Shown here in pieces: positions 17,750 through 27,586 of a stretch of DNA of 44,345 bases; the first letter of the stretch is position 1, and each line of letters starts with the position of its first letter. The position numbers were made by a program, and so were the translations under genes. The DNA is taken from assembly GCA_947086655.1 (NCBI GenBank), contig CAMTZM010000019.1, forward strand, positions 1 through 44,345. The letters are read 5' to 3'. A model generated the notes under the pieces. It made no database searches. It saw only the letters and a program-made list of their open reading frames with translations, and had not been told where the DNA came from. This DNA comes from an uncultured Eubacteriaceae bacterium (GTDB lineage: Bacteria > Bacillota > Clostridia > Lachnospirales > CAG-274).

Positions 17750-17808
17750 ACAATATTTATTTTGGTTTAAGGTCGTAATTATTTTTTATAAAATTACGAC
17801 CTTTTTTA
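17750..17808 (+). ncRNA. Candidate ~58-nt small RNA
   Basis: A transcript from the promoter at 17715-17743 would begin near 17750 and stop at the strong terminator at 17769-17807. This leaves about 20 nt of single-stranded leader (around ATATTTATTTTGGTTT) plus the hairpin. It carries no start codon with a ribosome site. It could be a small RNA or a spent fragment of older DNA. Sequence alone cannot tell whether it is made. Confidence 0.35.
17769..17807 (+). terminator. Strong intrinsic terminator
   Basis: AAGGTCGTAATT pairs perfectly with AATTACGACCTT across an 11-base AT loop, followed by TTTT. No coding region ends just upstream other than the IS110 remnant, 140 bases away. Confidence 0.8.
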
Positions 17809-18108
17809 TATAATTAAAATGTAAAAATATAGAAATTAAAACAATATAAGTTTTAATTGAAAATGATATTTTAATAAAGTATAATATGTAATATATAACT
17901 ATTATTTGATAAATTTTAGAGTTTTAATATTAAAGGCTATTTGAAAAATGATGAAAATTTATTCGATTAAATTTTTTAATTATATAGTGACTTTACTGTA
18001 TAATAATATTACCTATTGCTAAAAATTTGCTATAATAAAATGTTATTGGATTTTTATTTAAAAATTAATTTACATTTAGCAAAAGATATTTAAAAAGAAG
18101 GTGTAATT
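17809..18108. other. Intergenic region upstream of uvrB
   Basis: This is AT-rich with no gene. TATAAT at 18031-18036 is a plausible -10 box for uvrB, with only a weak -35. I searched by eye for a LexA/SOS operator (GAAC...GTTC type) and saw none, so damage control of uvrBA is not supported from this sequence. Confidence 0.4.
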
Positions 18109-20091
18109 TTGGATAAATTTAAAGTAGAATCAGAATTTAAGCCTACGGGAGACCAGCCAGAAGCAATAGAAACTCTTGCTGATGGATTTATTAAAGGTAA
18201 AAAATATCAAACTCTTTTAGGGGTAACAGGTTCAGGAAAGACATTTACTATGGCTAATATAATAGAAAAAGTAAATAGACCAACTCTTATTATTGCTCAT
18301 AACAAAACTCTTGCAGCTCAGCTTTATAATGAGTTTAAAGAATTTTTTCCTAATAATTCAGTAGAATATTTTGTTTCTTATTATGATTATTATCAGCCAG
18401 AGGCATATGTTCCTCAAACGGATACATACATTGAAAAAGACTCTGCTGTTAATGATGAGATAGATAAATTAAGACATTCTGCAACAGCGGCTCTTTTTGA
18501 AAGAAGAGACGTTATTATTGTGGCAAGTGTGTCATGTATTTACGGTTTAGGAGACCCTATTGAGTATAAAGAACTTGTTTTGTCATTAAGACCGGGTATG
18601 ATAAAAGATAGAGACGATGTGTTAAGGAAACTTATTGATATACAATATGATAGAAACGATTTGAATTTTGTAAGAGGTACGTTTAGAGTAAGAGGGGATG
18701 TTGTTGAGATATTTCCGGCTGGAGAATCAAATGCAGCTTACAGAGTTGAGTTTTTTGGAGATGAAATAGATAGAATTACTGAAATAGATTCTTTGACTGG
18801 AGAAGTAAAGGGATTAAGAGAACATGTGTCTATTTTTCCAGCGTCGCATTATGTAACAAGCAAAGATAAAATGATTGAAGCTGTAAAAAGAATACAGGAG
18901 GAATTAGACGAAAGAGTAAAACAACTTAAAAGTGAGGATAAACTCCTTGAGGCTCAAAGAATTATGCAAAGAACTAATTATGATATAGAAATGATGCTTG
19001 AAATGGGTTTTTGCTCAGGTATTGAAAATTATTCAAGACATTTATCAGGAAGACCGGAGGGCAGCACTCCATATACTCTTATTGATTATTTCCCAAAGGA
19101 TTTTCTTATAATAGTTGATGAGTCTCATGTTACTATACCTCAAATAGGAGGAATGTATGAAGGAGATAAATCACGTAAGCAAAATCTTGTTGATTTTGGA
19201 TTTAGACTTCCGTCAGCGCTTGACAACAGACCGCTTAAATTTTGCGAGTTTGAGGAAAAAATAAATCAAATATTATTTGTTTCGGCTACTCCTTCTAAAT
19301 ATGAAAACAAACATTCTCAGAGTGTAGTTGAACAAATTATAAGACCAACAGGGCTTTTAGACCCTAAAGTTGAGATAAGACCTGTAAATGGTCAGATTGA
19401 TAATTTGATAGGGGAAATAAATAAAGTTACTGAAAAAAAACAAAAGGTTTTAGTTACTACACTAACAAAAAAAATGGCAGAAGATTTAACAAATTATTTA
19501 AGAGAAAGCGGAATTAGGGTTAAATACCTTCATTCAGATATAGATACTCTTGAAAGATTGGAAATAATAAGAGATTTAAGAATGGATATTTTTGATGTAC
19601 TTGTTGGAATAAATCTTTTGAGGGAAGGGCTTGATATACCTGAAGTATCATTAATAGCTATATTAGATGCCGATAAAGAAGGATTTCTTCGTTCTGAAAC
19701 ATCTCTTATACAAACAATAGGAAGAGCGGCAAGAAATTCAGACGGACATGTTATAATGTATGCTGAGAAAATGACCGATTCAATGAGAAAAGCTATTTCA
19801 GAAACAAATCGACGCCGAAATATACAGGAAGAATATAATAAAATACATGGAATTGTACCTAAAACAATAGTTAAGAAGGTACATGATATAATAAAAGCTA
19901 CTGTATCAACTGAAGAAAAAAAATCAGAAAAGCTTGAAAAAGACGCCGAATCAATGTCCAAAGAAGAACTTGAAAAAAATATAGCTAAAAAACAAAAAGA
20001 AATGAAAATAGCTGCCATAGATTTGCAGTTTGAAAGAGCAGCACAACTAAGAGATGAAATAATACAGCTAAAAAAATTACTTAATGATTAA
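18109..20091 (+). CDS. uvrB: Excinuclease ABC subunit B
   Basis: UvrB is the damage-verifying helicase-like subunit of nucleotide excision repair. It is loaded by UvrA and recruits UvrC. Walker A ([10 protein letters not shown]) is at residues 38-47. The DNA-gripping beta-hairpin [20 protein letters not shown] lies near residues 92-111. [20 protein letters not shown] carries motif [16 protein letters not shown] and QTIGRAARN are helicase motifs V and VI. The C-terminal UVR domain ends [17 protein letters not shown]. It is 660 residues, full length. The start is TTG at 18109 with GAAGGTG 7 bases upstream. uvrA follows 13 bases after its stop, and uvrC is not in the window. Confidence 0.97.
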   Translation: MDKFKVESEFKPTGDQPEAIETLADGFIKGKKYQTLLGVTGSGKTFTMANIIEKVNRPTLIIAHNKTLAAQLYNEFKEFFPNNSVEYFVSYYDYYQPEAYVPQTDTYIEKDSAVNDEIDKLRHSATAALFERRDVIIVASVSCIYGLGDPIEYKELVLSLRPGMIKDRDDVLRKLIDIQYDRNDLNFVRGTFRVRGDVVEIFPAGESNAAYRVEFFGDEIDRITEIDSLTGEVKGLREHVSIFPASHYVTSKDKMIEAVKRIQEELDERVKQLKSEDKLLEAQRIMQRTNYDIEMMLEMGFCSGIENYSRHLSGRPEGSTPYTLIDYFPKDFLIIVDESHVTIPQIGGMYEGDKSRKQNLVDFGFRLPSALDNRPLKFCEFEEKINQILFVSATPSKYENKHSQSVVEQIIRPTGLLDPKVEIRPVNGQIDNLIGEINKVTEKKQKVLVTTLTKKMAEDLTNYLRESGIRVKYLHSDIDTLERLEIIRDLRMDIFDVLVGINLLREGLDIPEVSLIAILDADKEGFLRSETSLIQTIGRAARNSDGHVIMYAEKMTDSMRKAISETNRRRNIQEEYNKIHGIVPKTIVKKVHDIIKATVSTEEKKSEKLEKDAESMSKEELEKNIAKKQKEMKIAAIDLQFERAAQLRDEIIQLKKLLND

Positions 20092-20104
20092 GAGGTAAAT
20101 AACA

Positions 20105-22939
20105 ATGGAAAAAGATAAAATTATAATAAAGGGAGCAAGAGAAAACAATTTAAAAGACATTAATATTGAAATACCAAGAAATAAGTTTATTGTTTTTACA
20201 GGTTTAAGCGGTTCAGGAAAATCAAGTCTTGCATTTGATACAATATACGCCGAAGGGCAAAGACGATATATGGAATCTCTTTCATCTTATGCAAGACAAT
20301 TTTTGGGGCAAATGGAAAAACCAGATGTTGATTATATAGAAGGGCTGTCTCCGGCAATTTCAATAGACCAGAAAACAACTAACAATAATCCACGTTCAAC
20401 TGTTGGAACTGTAACAGAAATATATGATTATTTAAGGCTTTTGTTTGCGAGGGCAGGTACTCCTCACTGTCCTAAATGTGGAAAGGAAATAAAAAGACAG
20501 ACTGTTGACCAAATGGTTGATAAAATATTAAAATTGCCGGAAAGAACAAAAATACAGGTTTTAGCTCCAGTAGTAAGAGCCAGAAAGGGAGAACATGTAA
20601 AACTTCTTGCCGATGCTAAAAAAAATGGATATGTAAGAGTTAGAATAGATGGTATAATATATGAATTAACTGAAGAAATAAAGCTTGAGAAAAATAAAAA
20701 ACATTTTATTGAAATTATAGTTGACAGAATTATAATTAAAGAAGGAGCAAGACAAAGACTTGCTGAATCGATAGAAACTTCCTCATCTCTTTCAGGCGGA
20801 ATTGTTATAATTAAAACAGAAGATGAAGAATTTACATTTAGTCAGAATTTTGCGTGTGTAGACTGTGGAATTAGCCTTGAGGAAATTGAGCCGAGAATGT
20901 TTTCTTTTAATAATCCTTCGGGAGCTTGTAAAGAATGTTCGGGATTAGGAATTAAAATGATTTTTTCTCCAAATTTAATTGTTCCAAATCCTAATTTAAG
21001 CCTTAAAGAAGGTGCCGTTTGTGTAATGGGCTGGAATTCAATAGGCAGTGAAAATAGTATGAGTAATTGTGTTTTTAAGGCTTTAAGTAAAAAGTATGGT
21101 TTTGATTTAGATACTCCTTATAAAGATTTGCCTGAAGATATTAAAGAGTTGATTATGTATGGAAAAGGCGGAGAAAAAGTAGATGTAGAATATGTAAGTG
21201 CTGGGGTTAAAAAAGCTTATTCATATAATTTTGAAGGTATTATAAATAATATTACAAGAAGATATATAGAGACAACTTCTGAATATTCAAAACAGGAATA
21301 TGAGAATTTTATGACGAATATAACATGTCCTAAATGTAAAGGTAAAAGGCTTAAACCGGAGGTACTTGCGGTTAAAATAAACGATATGAGTATTTCAGAT
21401 ATTACAGAAATGTCAGTTAAAGAGTCTAAATTATTTTTTGAAAAGCTTGAACTTAGCAGTACAAAAATGATTATTGCAAAACAGATATTAAAAGAAATAA
21501 ACGCACGATTAGGGTTTTTAATAAATGTAGGGCTTGATTATCTTACTCTTTCAAGAACAGCCGGAACACTTTCGGGCGGCGAGGCTCAAAGAATAAGGCT
21601 TGCTACACAAATAGGTTCTGGACTTGCAGGCGTATTATATATTTTAGATGAGCCAAGTATTGGGCTTCATCAAAGGGATAATGATAAATTAATTGAGGCG
21701 TTAAAAAAATTAAGGGATATTGGAAATACATTAATTGTAGTGGAACATGATACAGATACAATGTTTGCATCAGATTATATCGTTGATATTGGACCATATG
21801 CTGGTACTCATGGTGGGGAGGTTGTATTTTCGGGAAAGGTACAAGAACTTTTGAAATGTGAAAATTCTATTACAGGAGCTTATTTAAGCGGAAGGAAAAG
21901 AATTGAAATTCCGAAAAAAACAAGAGAAATTGGAGAAGATAAGCTTACTATTATAGGAGCATGTGAAAATAACCTTAAAAATATTACCGTAGATTTTCCT
22001 TTAGGTCTGTTTATATGCGTTACAGGTGTGTCAGGTTCTGGAAAAAGTTCACTTGTAAATGAAATTCTTTATAAAACACTTGCAAAAATATTAAACAACG
22101 CTAAAACAATTCCCGGAAAACATAATAAAATAACAGGATATGAAAAACTTGATAAAATTATTAATATAGACCAATCGCCAATAGGAAGAACACCTCGTTC
22201 AAATCCTGCGACATATACAGGTTTATTTGACTTAATACGTGATATTTTCAGTCAAACACCAGAGGCAAGATTAAGGGGATATCAAAAGGGAAGATTTAGT
22301 TTTAATATAAAAGGCGGAAGATGCGAAGCATGCAGCGGAGACGGTATTTTAAAAATTGAAATGAATTTTTTGCCTGATGTATATGTACCTTGTGAAGTAT
22401 GCGGAGGAAAAAGATACAACAGAGAAACTCTTGAAGTTAAATATAAAGGGAAAACAATTTCTGATGTATTGGAAATGACTGTGGGAGAAGCGTTGGAATT
22501 TTTTGATAACTTACCTAAGCTTGAAAGAAAACTGCAAGTTCTAAATGACGTTGGTTTATCATATATAAAACTTGGACAATCTTCAACAACACTTTCAGGA
22601 GGTGAGGCTCAAAGAGTTAAACTTGCTTCAGAATTAAGCCGGAAAAGCACAGGCAAAACAATTTATGTACTTGATGAACCTACAACAGGGCTTCATTCTG
22701 CCGATGTGCATAATCTTATAAATATATTGCAGAAACTTGCGGAGGGAAAAAACACAGTTGTTGTTATTGAACATAATTTAGATGTAATAAAAACTGCGGA
22801 TTATATTATTGATTTGGGGCCTGAAGGCGGTGACGGCGGAGGAACAGTTATAGCGACAGGAACTCCTTTGGAGATTGCAAAAAATAAAAAATCGTATACA
22901 GGAAAATATCTAAAAAAAATATTGGAGGAATGTTTGTAA
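20105..22939 (+). CDS. uvrA: Excinuclease ABC subunit A
   Basis: UvrA is the damage-sensing ABC-type ATPase dimer of nucleotide excision repair, acting with UvrB. Two ATPase modules are present: GLSGSGKSS at residues 33-41 with [12 protein letters not shown] and [13 protein letters not shown], and GVSGSGKSS near residue 640 with [12 protein letters not shown] and [13 protein letters not shown]. Cys-x2-Cys zinc pairs are seen at [21 protein letters not shown] and [18 protein letters not shown]. At 944 residues it is full length. AGAGGT lies 8 bases before the ATG. It is in an operon with uvrB, and a 96-residue ORF begins at the base after its stop codon. Confidence 0.97.
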   Translation: MEKDKIIIKGARENNLKDINIEIPRNKFIVFTGLSGSGKSSLAFDTIYAEGQRRYMESLSSYARQFLGQMEKPDVDYIEGLSPAISIDQKTTNNNPRSTVGTVTEIYDYLRLLFARAGTPHCPKCGKEIKRQTVDQMVDKILKLPERTKIQVLAPVVRARKGEHVKLLADAKKNGYVRVRIDGIIYELTEEIKLEKNKKHFIEIIVDRIIIKEGARQRLAESIETSSSLSGGIVIIKTEDEEFTFSQNFACVDCGISLEEIEPRMFSFNNPSGACKECSGLGIKMIFSPNLIVPNPNLSLKEGAVCVMGWNSIGSENSMSNCVFKALSKKYGFDLDTPYKDLPEDIKELIMYGKGGEKVDVEYVSAGVKKAYSYNFEGIINNITRRYIETTSEYSKQEYENFMTNITCPKCKGKRLKPEVLAVKINDMSISDITEMSVKESKLFFEKLELSSTKMIIAKQILKEINARLGFLINVGLDYLTLSRTAGTLSGGEAQRIRLATQIGSGLAGVLYILDEPSIGLHQRDNDKLIEALKKLRDIGNTLIVVEHDTDTMFASDYIVDIGPYAGTHGGEVVFSGKVQELLKCENSITGAYLSGRKRIEIPKKTREIGEDKLTIIGACENNLKNITVDFPLGLFICVTGVSGSGKSSLVNEILYKTLAKILNNAKTIPGKHNKITGYEKLDKIINIDQSPIGRTPRSNPATYTGLFDLIRDIFSQTPEARLRGYQKGRFSFNIKGGRCEACSGDGILKIEMNFLPDVYVPCEVCGGKRYNRETLEVKYKGKTISDVLEMTVGEALEFFDNLPKLERKLQVLNDVGLSYIKLGQSSTTLSGGEAQRVKLASELSRKSTGKTIYVLDEPTTGLHSADVHNLINILQKLAEGKNTVVVIEHNLDVIKTADYIIDLGPEGGDGGGTVIATGTPLEIAKNKKSYTGKYLKKILEECL

Positions 22940-23230
22940 ATGGTAAATATTGTACAAGACTATGTTGAGTCTCGAAAAAGACTTATGAATGAATTTCAAT
23001 GTAAAGATGACTATTTTATAAAAATACTTCTTGATTATAAATGGCGTTTAAAAGAAGATGACGGAATGTATTTTCTGACTTATTTGAAAGAAGGCAAACA
23101 GCTTAAAGAATGTATTGTAGTTAAAAGAAATAATCAGCCTTTTATTGTAAAAAAGCATGGCTATACTATGATTGTAGCAATAGAGTGTGTTAAGGTAGCA
23201 ATTATTTTTAATGATAATAATGAAATATAA
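22940..23230 (+). CDS. Small hypothetical protein in the uvrBA operon
   Basis: This is an unrecognised 96-residue protein with no signal peptide. Its first half is charged and helical (VESRKRLMNEFQCKDDYF). Its second half looks like a small beta-sheet (GMYFLTYLKEGKQLKECIVV, then KKHGYTMIVAIECVKVAIIF). The ATG is the codon directly after the uvrA stop, and GGAGG lies 12 bases upstream inside uvrA, so translation is probably coupled. The position suggests co-expression with uvrBA but does not establish a repair role. Confidence 0.7.
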   Translation: MVNIVQDYVESRKRLMNEFQCKDDYFIKILLDYKWRLKEDDGMYFLTYLKEGKQLKECIVVKRNNQPFIVKKHGYTMIVAIECVKVAIIFNDNNEI

Positions 23231-23314
23231 GAAAACAATTTATTTTATGTGATTTTAATTTTTTTGGAGGTTACAAAAATACGCTAAGTACTATATATAA
23301 AATAAAATCAATGT

Positions 23315-23354
23315 AAAAGGCTTTTAAAAATTTTATTTTTAAAAGCCTTTTTTG
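23315..23354. terminator. Bidirectional terminator
   Basis: AAAAGGCTTTTAAAAA (23315-23330) pairs perfectly with 23336-23351, with a T run on the plus strand and an A run before the stem for the minus strand. It ends the uvrBA unit and the convergent MATE gene. Confidence 0.85.
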
Positions 23355-24752
23355 TTATTCGCTTATATTTTCTATATTCTTTTTCCAAATTTTAAACTTG
23401 TATAAAAGCCATAATATAAGGGAGGCTATTGCGTTGCTAACAACAACTGAAAACCAAATACTTCTTACTCCCATATTTAATATACTTTCACACACAAATA
23501 ATGTGAGAAATCTGAAAACCCAAAGACGGGGAGCATCAACAGCTAAAGTAATTATTGTATGTCCGCATCCTTGAAATAAACCTATTGTAGTATTGTATAT
23601 GCCATTTGTCCAACAGCATATAGCCATTATACTTAAAAATTCTGATGCGTAGCTTATAGCAATTGGGTCATCTGAAAATATGCTTACAATTGGTACACAT
23701 ATAAATTTTCTTGATAATATTATACCTCCAAATAACAAAAACAATACTATCATTCTGCGTGCAAGCAAATAAGCTTTTTCTGCACGTTCTATTTGTCCGG
23801 CTCCAATATTTTGTCCTACTATTGTTGCTGTGGCTGAACCAATTGCGTTAGATTGTATTGTAATAAGACCATTTATTTTATTTCCTATTCCATATGCTGC
23901 CATAGCTATTTCACCGTATTTTAATACGTTTCTGCTCATTAAAAGGAATCCAAATTGCATTGTACTTCCGCCTATTGCTATGGGAAGTCCTACTTTTAAT
24001 ACTTTTTTAATTTTTTTACCGTTAAATTTAAGTTTTTTTAAATCTATATAAAGTCCCTTTTCTTTTTTATTCAAAGAATAAAAAGCTATTAATGCACTTG
24101 GTACTTTTGCAAGCAGCGTAGCAAGCGCTGCTCCGGCTGCTCCCCAATTAAATACAACTAAAAATAAAGGGTCAAGAAACATATTTATAATTATTCCAAA
24201 GAAATTAAGATACATAGGCTTTAATGTATCACCTTGAGCCTGATTGACACTTGCATATAAATTAAGCATAAATAAAAAAGGCATATCAAACATTACTATT
24301 TTTAAATAATCACAGCTTAGTTTGTGTACATTTCCGTCAGCTCCGAGCCATGTTACTATGGAAGGAGTAAAAATAAAAAACGAAATGGAAAGTAAAATAG
24401 AAAAAATCATTGAACACATAAATATTTGATTTACCATATCTTTAGCGTCATCTTTTTTCCCAGCGCCTACATATTGGGAAATAAGTATAGCGCCTCCTAA
24501 TGTTATTCCTTGTCCAAGATTAATTATTATTGCTTGAAGGGGAGATACTAAAGTAATTGCTGCCATAGGTTCATTTCCTATTTTTCCGAGCCAATAAGTA
24601 TCTGTAAGATTATACATTGTTTGCAAAAAACTGTTTATAATTATTGGAACAGAAAGGAAAAGAATAACATTAACAAGATTTCCATTTAGTATTAAGTCAC
24701 TGTTGTTTTTTCGTGTAAAAAATTCTGTAATTTTTTGTTTAAATGTATTCAT
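23355..24752 (-). CDS. MATE-family multidrug/cation efflux transporter
   Basis: This is a 465-residue integral membrane antiporter of the MATE family, which exports organic cations or drugs in exchange for Na+ or H+. About twelve hydrophobic segments are visible. VPIIINSFLQTMYNLTDTYW and ISQYVGAGKKDDAK are typical N-terminal motifs, and TATIVGQNIGAGQIERAEKA is the corresponding second-half motif. The ATG has AGGGGGA 8 bases upstream. It is divergent from an AraC-type regulator gene, which is therefore a candidate regulator. The substrate cannot be deduced. Confidence 0.92.
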   Translation of the reverse strand: MNTFKQKITEFFTRKNNSDLILNGNLVNVILFLSVPIIINSFLQTMYNLTDTYWLGKIGNEPMAAITLVSPLQAIIINLGQGITLGGAILISQYVGAGKKDDAKDMVNQIFMCSMIFSILLSISFFIFTPSIVTWLGADGNVHKLSCDYLKIVMFDMPFLFMLNLYASVNQAQGDTLKPMYLNFFGIIINMFLDPLFLVVFNWGAAGAALATLLAKVPSALIAFYSLNKKEKGLYIDLKKLKFNGKKIKKVLKVGLPIAIGGSTMQFGFLLMSRNVLKYGEIAMAAYGIGNKINGLITIQSNAIGSATATIVGQNIGAGQIERAEKAYLLARRMIVLFLLFGGIILSRKFICVPIVSIFSDDPIAISYASEFLSIMAICCWTNGIYNTTIGLFQGCGHTIITLAVDAPRLWVFRFLTLFVCESILNMGVRSIWFSVVVSNAIASLILWLLYKFKIWKKNIENISE

Positions 24753-24808
24753 ATAAATTCCCCCTAAAGTTAAAAAAGCGTTTTTGAATTTGTATTTTAA
24801 TTTTTAAC

Positions 24809-24822
24809 ATACTTTAGAGTAT
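24809..24822. promoter_or_regulatory. Palindromic candidate operator between MATE and AraC genes
   Basis: ATACTTTAGAGTAT is a dyad with 5-bp arms (ATACT/AGTAT), placed 57 bases upstream of the MATE start. It may be a regulator binding site, but AraC-family sites are usually direct repeats, so this is tentative. Confidence 0.25.
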
Positions 24823-24899
24823 AACAAAAAAATATATAAAAACCATGAATTTTTTGCTTAAATTATTAAAAATTACAGTTTTTTTGCTATGATGAATTT

Positions 24900-24928
24900 T
24901 TGATGTGTATCTTTTTTTGTGTTATAAT
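24900..24928 (+). promoter_or_regulatory. Sigma-A-type promoter of the AraC gene
   Basis: TTGATG and TATAAT have 17-base spacing. The -10 box ends 18 bases before the GTG start, implying a very short leader. Confidence 0.55.
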
Positions 24929-24946
24929 TATTTAGAGGTGGTTTGT

Positions 24947-25777
24947 GTGGACAATATAGATTATTTTATTGCAGAAAGAGGAACTAAGGGAAAAAATGAA
25001 ATTGTTCAATGTCCCCATTTTCATAAATATTATGAGATTTATTATTTGATTCACGGAAGCAGAAAGTTTTTTGTTGAAGATACAGTTTATAAAATGTATG
25101 CAGGTGATTTAATTATAGTTTCTGAAGGTAAAGTGCATAAAAGTACAAGAATTAAAGATGAAACTTATGAGAAATTTCTTGTTTGTTTTCATAAAAATTA
25201 TTTAAGTAATTTATATGATGAATTTATGTATTATGAAATTAATGACTGTATAAATAAGCCATATAAATTTTCGGGAAAAAACAAAGTTTATATAGAGACT
25301 CTTTTAAATAAGATGTCGTTTGAGAAAAGTAATCCGGATAATTATTCACCTGTATTATTAAGAAATTATATAAATGAGTTAATAATATTTTTAGTAAGAG
25401 AAAAAAATTATTCTATGTTGTATTCTGATAACCATCAAAATTTAATGGATAATACTATTCAAAAAGCAGTAAGATATATTTGCAGTAATTACGCAAATAA
25501 TATTACTTTAAAAAAAATAAGCGAATATATAAATATGTCGCCTACTTATTTTTCTAAAAAGTTTAGACGTGAAACAGGTTTTGGATTTAAAGAGTATTTA
25601 TTAAGCGTTAGACTTAGAGCGGCATCGTTTATGCTTATTCAAACAAATAAATCAATAACTGAGATAGCTATGCAGTGCGGTTTTAATGATAGTAATTACT
25701 TTGGTGATGTTTTTAAAAAAAACAAAGGAATGTCTCCTACAATATATCGTAAAAGTAATGAATCAACAAAAGTTTAA
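24947..25777 (+). CDS. AraC-family transcriptional regulator
   Basis: This 276-residue protein has an N-terminal cupin sensor (about residues 8-90, with CPHFHKYYEIYYLIHGSRKF) and a C-terminal AraC double helix-turn-helix (about 178-272). The HTH region contains ITLKKISEYINMSPTYFSKK and ITEIAMQCGFNDSNYFGDVF, ending in the family signature KKNKGMSPTIYRK. I chose GTG 24947 because AGAGGTGG directly precedes it at good spacing; an in-frame ATG at 24905 lies in the promoter. It probably responds to a small ligand, perhaps a sugar. The divergent MATE gene is the obvious candidate target. Confidence 0.92.
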   Translation: MDNIDYFIAERGTKGKNEIVQCPHFHKYYEIYYLIHGSRKFFVEDTVYKMYAGDLIIVSEGKVHKSTRIKDETYEKFLVCFHKNYLSNLYDEFMYYEINDCINKPYKFSGKNKVYIETLLNKMSFEKSNPDNYSPVLLRNYINELIIFLVREKNYSMLYSDNHQNLMDNTIQKAVRYICSNYANNITLKKISEYINMSPTYFSKKFRRETGFGFKEYLLSVRLRAASFMLIQTNKSITEIAMQCGFNDSNYFGDVFKKNKGMSPTIYRKSNESTKV

Positions 25778-25849
25778 CATTTTATACTGTATTTAGAAAA
25801 GCAGTATTACGCATATAATAAAGTACAATATAAAAATGGAGCATTGTTT

Positions 25850-26701
25850 ATGTATAGCCGCTGCAAAAAAACTAAGTTTTTGAAAAATATAAAACGTATT
25901 ATTGTTTTATCTTTATTTATTGTATTAGGCGTGTTTATTTTAAAAAAGATTTTTATAGGCAAAAGTTTAGTTCCAATAGATAATGTAGCTTCTATGAAAA
26001 TATCTTATGAAACATTAAATGAACTTCGCAATTTGTCAGATAAATATGAAATACAGTTTTCGGAACTTCTTACATATTACATGTTATATAATAATTTTTT
26101 TGATAGTAAAAGTTATATAAATGACAGAATAGAACAAAATTTTATTATAAATTATGATAGTATAAAAAGCAGTTTTAGAAAAAAGGATGTGACGCCATAT
26201 TATAAATTGATTGACAGTATATTAGATGAAATAAAGGTTTTTCCTATTTCAAGTGAGTACGCAAGTGATTACATATATGGGGATAGCTGGGGGATTGAAC
26301 GTACATACGGTGGAAAGAGAATACATAAAGGCTGCGATATAATGGATAGAGAAAATATAAGAGGACGTATTCCAATTGTAAGTATGACTGATGGAATTGT
26401 TGAAAATTTAGGTTGGAATGAAAAAGGCGGTTATAGAGTGGGAATAAGAAGTGAAAATGGAAATTATTACTACTATGCGCATTTTGATAAATATTCTGAT
26501 AATATTTCAAAGGGAAAAAGTGTATTATGCGGTGACATAATAGGATATATGGGAGATACAGGATATAGTAAAAATGAAGGTACAAAAGGAAATTTTCCAG
26601 TTCATCTTCATGTAGGTATATCTCCATATACGGAATTGTCAAGTGAAGAATTTTGGATAAATCCATATCCTTTTTTAAGAATGGTTGAGAAAGAAGAATA
26701 A
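25850..26701 (+). CDS. Membrane-anchored M23-family peptidase
   Basis: This is a probable zinc endopeptidase acting on peptidoglycan peptides outside the membrane. A single N-terminal membrane segment (about residues 15-35, IIVLSLFIVLGVFILKKIF) is followed by a helical linker and the M23/LytM domain from about residue 135. Zinc-ligand motifs are intact: HKGCDIMD (H-x3-D) near 158 and HLH in PVHLHVGI near 251, with YYYAHFDK between. The ATG at 25850 is chosen because GGAG lies 8 bases upstream, rather than TTG 25844. It could be a general cell-wall hydrolase or a sporulation engulfment-type protein; nothing nearby decides this. The alarmone synthetase gene follows after 42 bases. Confidence 0.88.
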   Translation: MYSRCKKTKFLKNIKRIIVLSLFIVLGVFILKKIFIGKSLVPIDNVASMKISYETLNELRNLSDKYEIQFSELLTYYMLYNNFFDSKSYINDRIEQNFIINYDSIKSSFRKKDVTPYYKLIDSILDEIKVFPISSEYASDYIYGDSWGIERTYGGKRIHKGCDIMDRENIRGRIPIVSMTDGIVENLGWNEKGGYRVGIRSENGNYYYYAHFDKYSDNISKGKSVLCGDIIGYMGDTGYSKNEGTKGNFPVHLHVGISPYTELSSEEFWINPYPFLRMVEKEE

Positions 26702-26743
26702 TTTTAAGGGTTACAAACGATAGATATCGGAAGGAGGTATTTT

Positions 26744-27550
26744 ATGACTGTTATAAATTGGAAGGAAAGGCTTCTTCCGTATGAGCAGGTTGTTGAGGAG
26801 TTAAAAATAAAATTTAAAGGTATACAAAAGGAATATAAAAATTTGCAGATTCATTCTCCGATAGAAAGTGTTGAAGGAAGAGTCAAATCCATAGCAAGCA
26901 TACTTGAAAAAGCAGATAAAAAGAATATACCAATAGAGCATGTTTTTGATAAAATAGAAGATATTGCCGGAGTAAGAATAATATGCAGATTTGTTGAGGA
27001 TATTGAAAAAGTTGTTTCTCTTATTTATCAAAGAGATGGAGAGGATTTAACAATAATTGAAGAAGAAGATTATATAAAAAATACGAAAAAAAGCGGTTAT
27101 AGAAGTTATCATATAACAATAAGCTATCCTATTATGACAATAGAAGGAAGAAAAGATATAAAGGGTGAAATACAAATAAGAACTCTTGCTATGAATTTTT
27201 GGGCAACCATAGAACATTCTCTTAGATATAAATATAATGGAAATATTCCGGAAGAATTAAAAGAAAGACTGCATGTATGTGCAGAGGCAGCTTTTAAGCT
27301 TGATAATGAAATGACTACTATACGTGACGAGCTTTTAGAGGCACAAAAAATTGTTAATCTTAAAAATAATCTTGTAAATGAGATACTTGAAAATTTACAG
27401 AATTTATATTATATAGCCAAAATTGAAAAAGTAACCCAATTTAACAGAGAGTTTATTAATTTGTATAATGAGGGAAATATTGATAAATTATTTGATTTTA
27501 ACAGACAATTAGAGGTTATGACAAATTTATATAAAGTTAGGTATAATTAG
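26744..27550 (+). CDS. Small alarmone synthetase, (p)ppGpp synthetase RelQ/YjbM type
   Basis: This is a stand-alone RelA/SpoT-type synthetase that transfers pyrophosphate from ATP to GDP or GTP to make (p)ppGpp. It has 268 residues and only the synthetase fold, without a hydrolase or TGS/ACT regulatory region. The conserved segments are KIEDIAGVRIICRFVEDIEK (about 67-86), KSGYRSYHITI (about 114-124) and GEIQIRTLAMNFWATIEHSL (about 140-159). GGAGG lies 7 bases before the ATG. A metallophosphoesterase gene follows after 36 bases. These synthetases are usually controlled by transcription and by allosteric oligomer binding. Confidence 0.93.
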   Translation: MTVINWKERLLPYEQVVEELKIKFKGIQKEYKNLQIHSPIESVEGRVKSIASILEKADKKNIPIEHVFDKIEDIAGVRIICRFVEDIEKVVSLIYQRDGEDLTIIEEEDYIKNTKKSGYRSYHITISYPIMTIEGRKDIKGEIQIRTLAMNFWATIEHSLRYKYNGNIPEELKERLHVCAEAAFKLDNEMTTIRDELLEAQKIVNLKNNLVNEILENLQNLYYIAKIEKVTQFNREFINLYNEGNIDKLFDFNRQLEVMTNLYKVRYN

Positions 27551-27586
27551 AATATATAAAGTTTTTATATAATATAGGAGAATATT

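Noticed and set aside
17809..18108. LexA/SOS operator before uvrB
   Set aside because: No GAAC...GTTC-like dyad is present in the intergenic region.
26244..26666. A 140-residue open frame on the minus strand inside the M23 gene
   Set aside because: It is antisense to a clearly conserved zinc-peptidase domain, has low-complexity Leu/Tyr/His composition and no ribosome site. It is a shadow frame, as are the other long antisense frames over uvrB, nrdD and the M60 protein gene.
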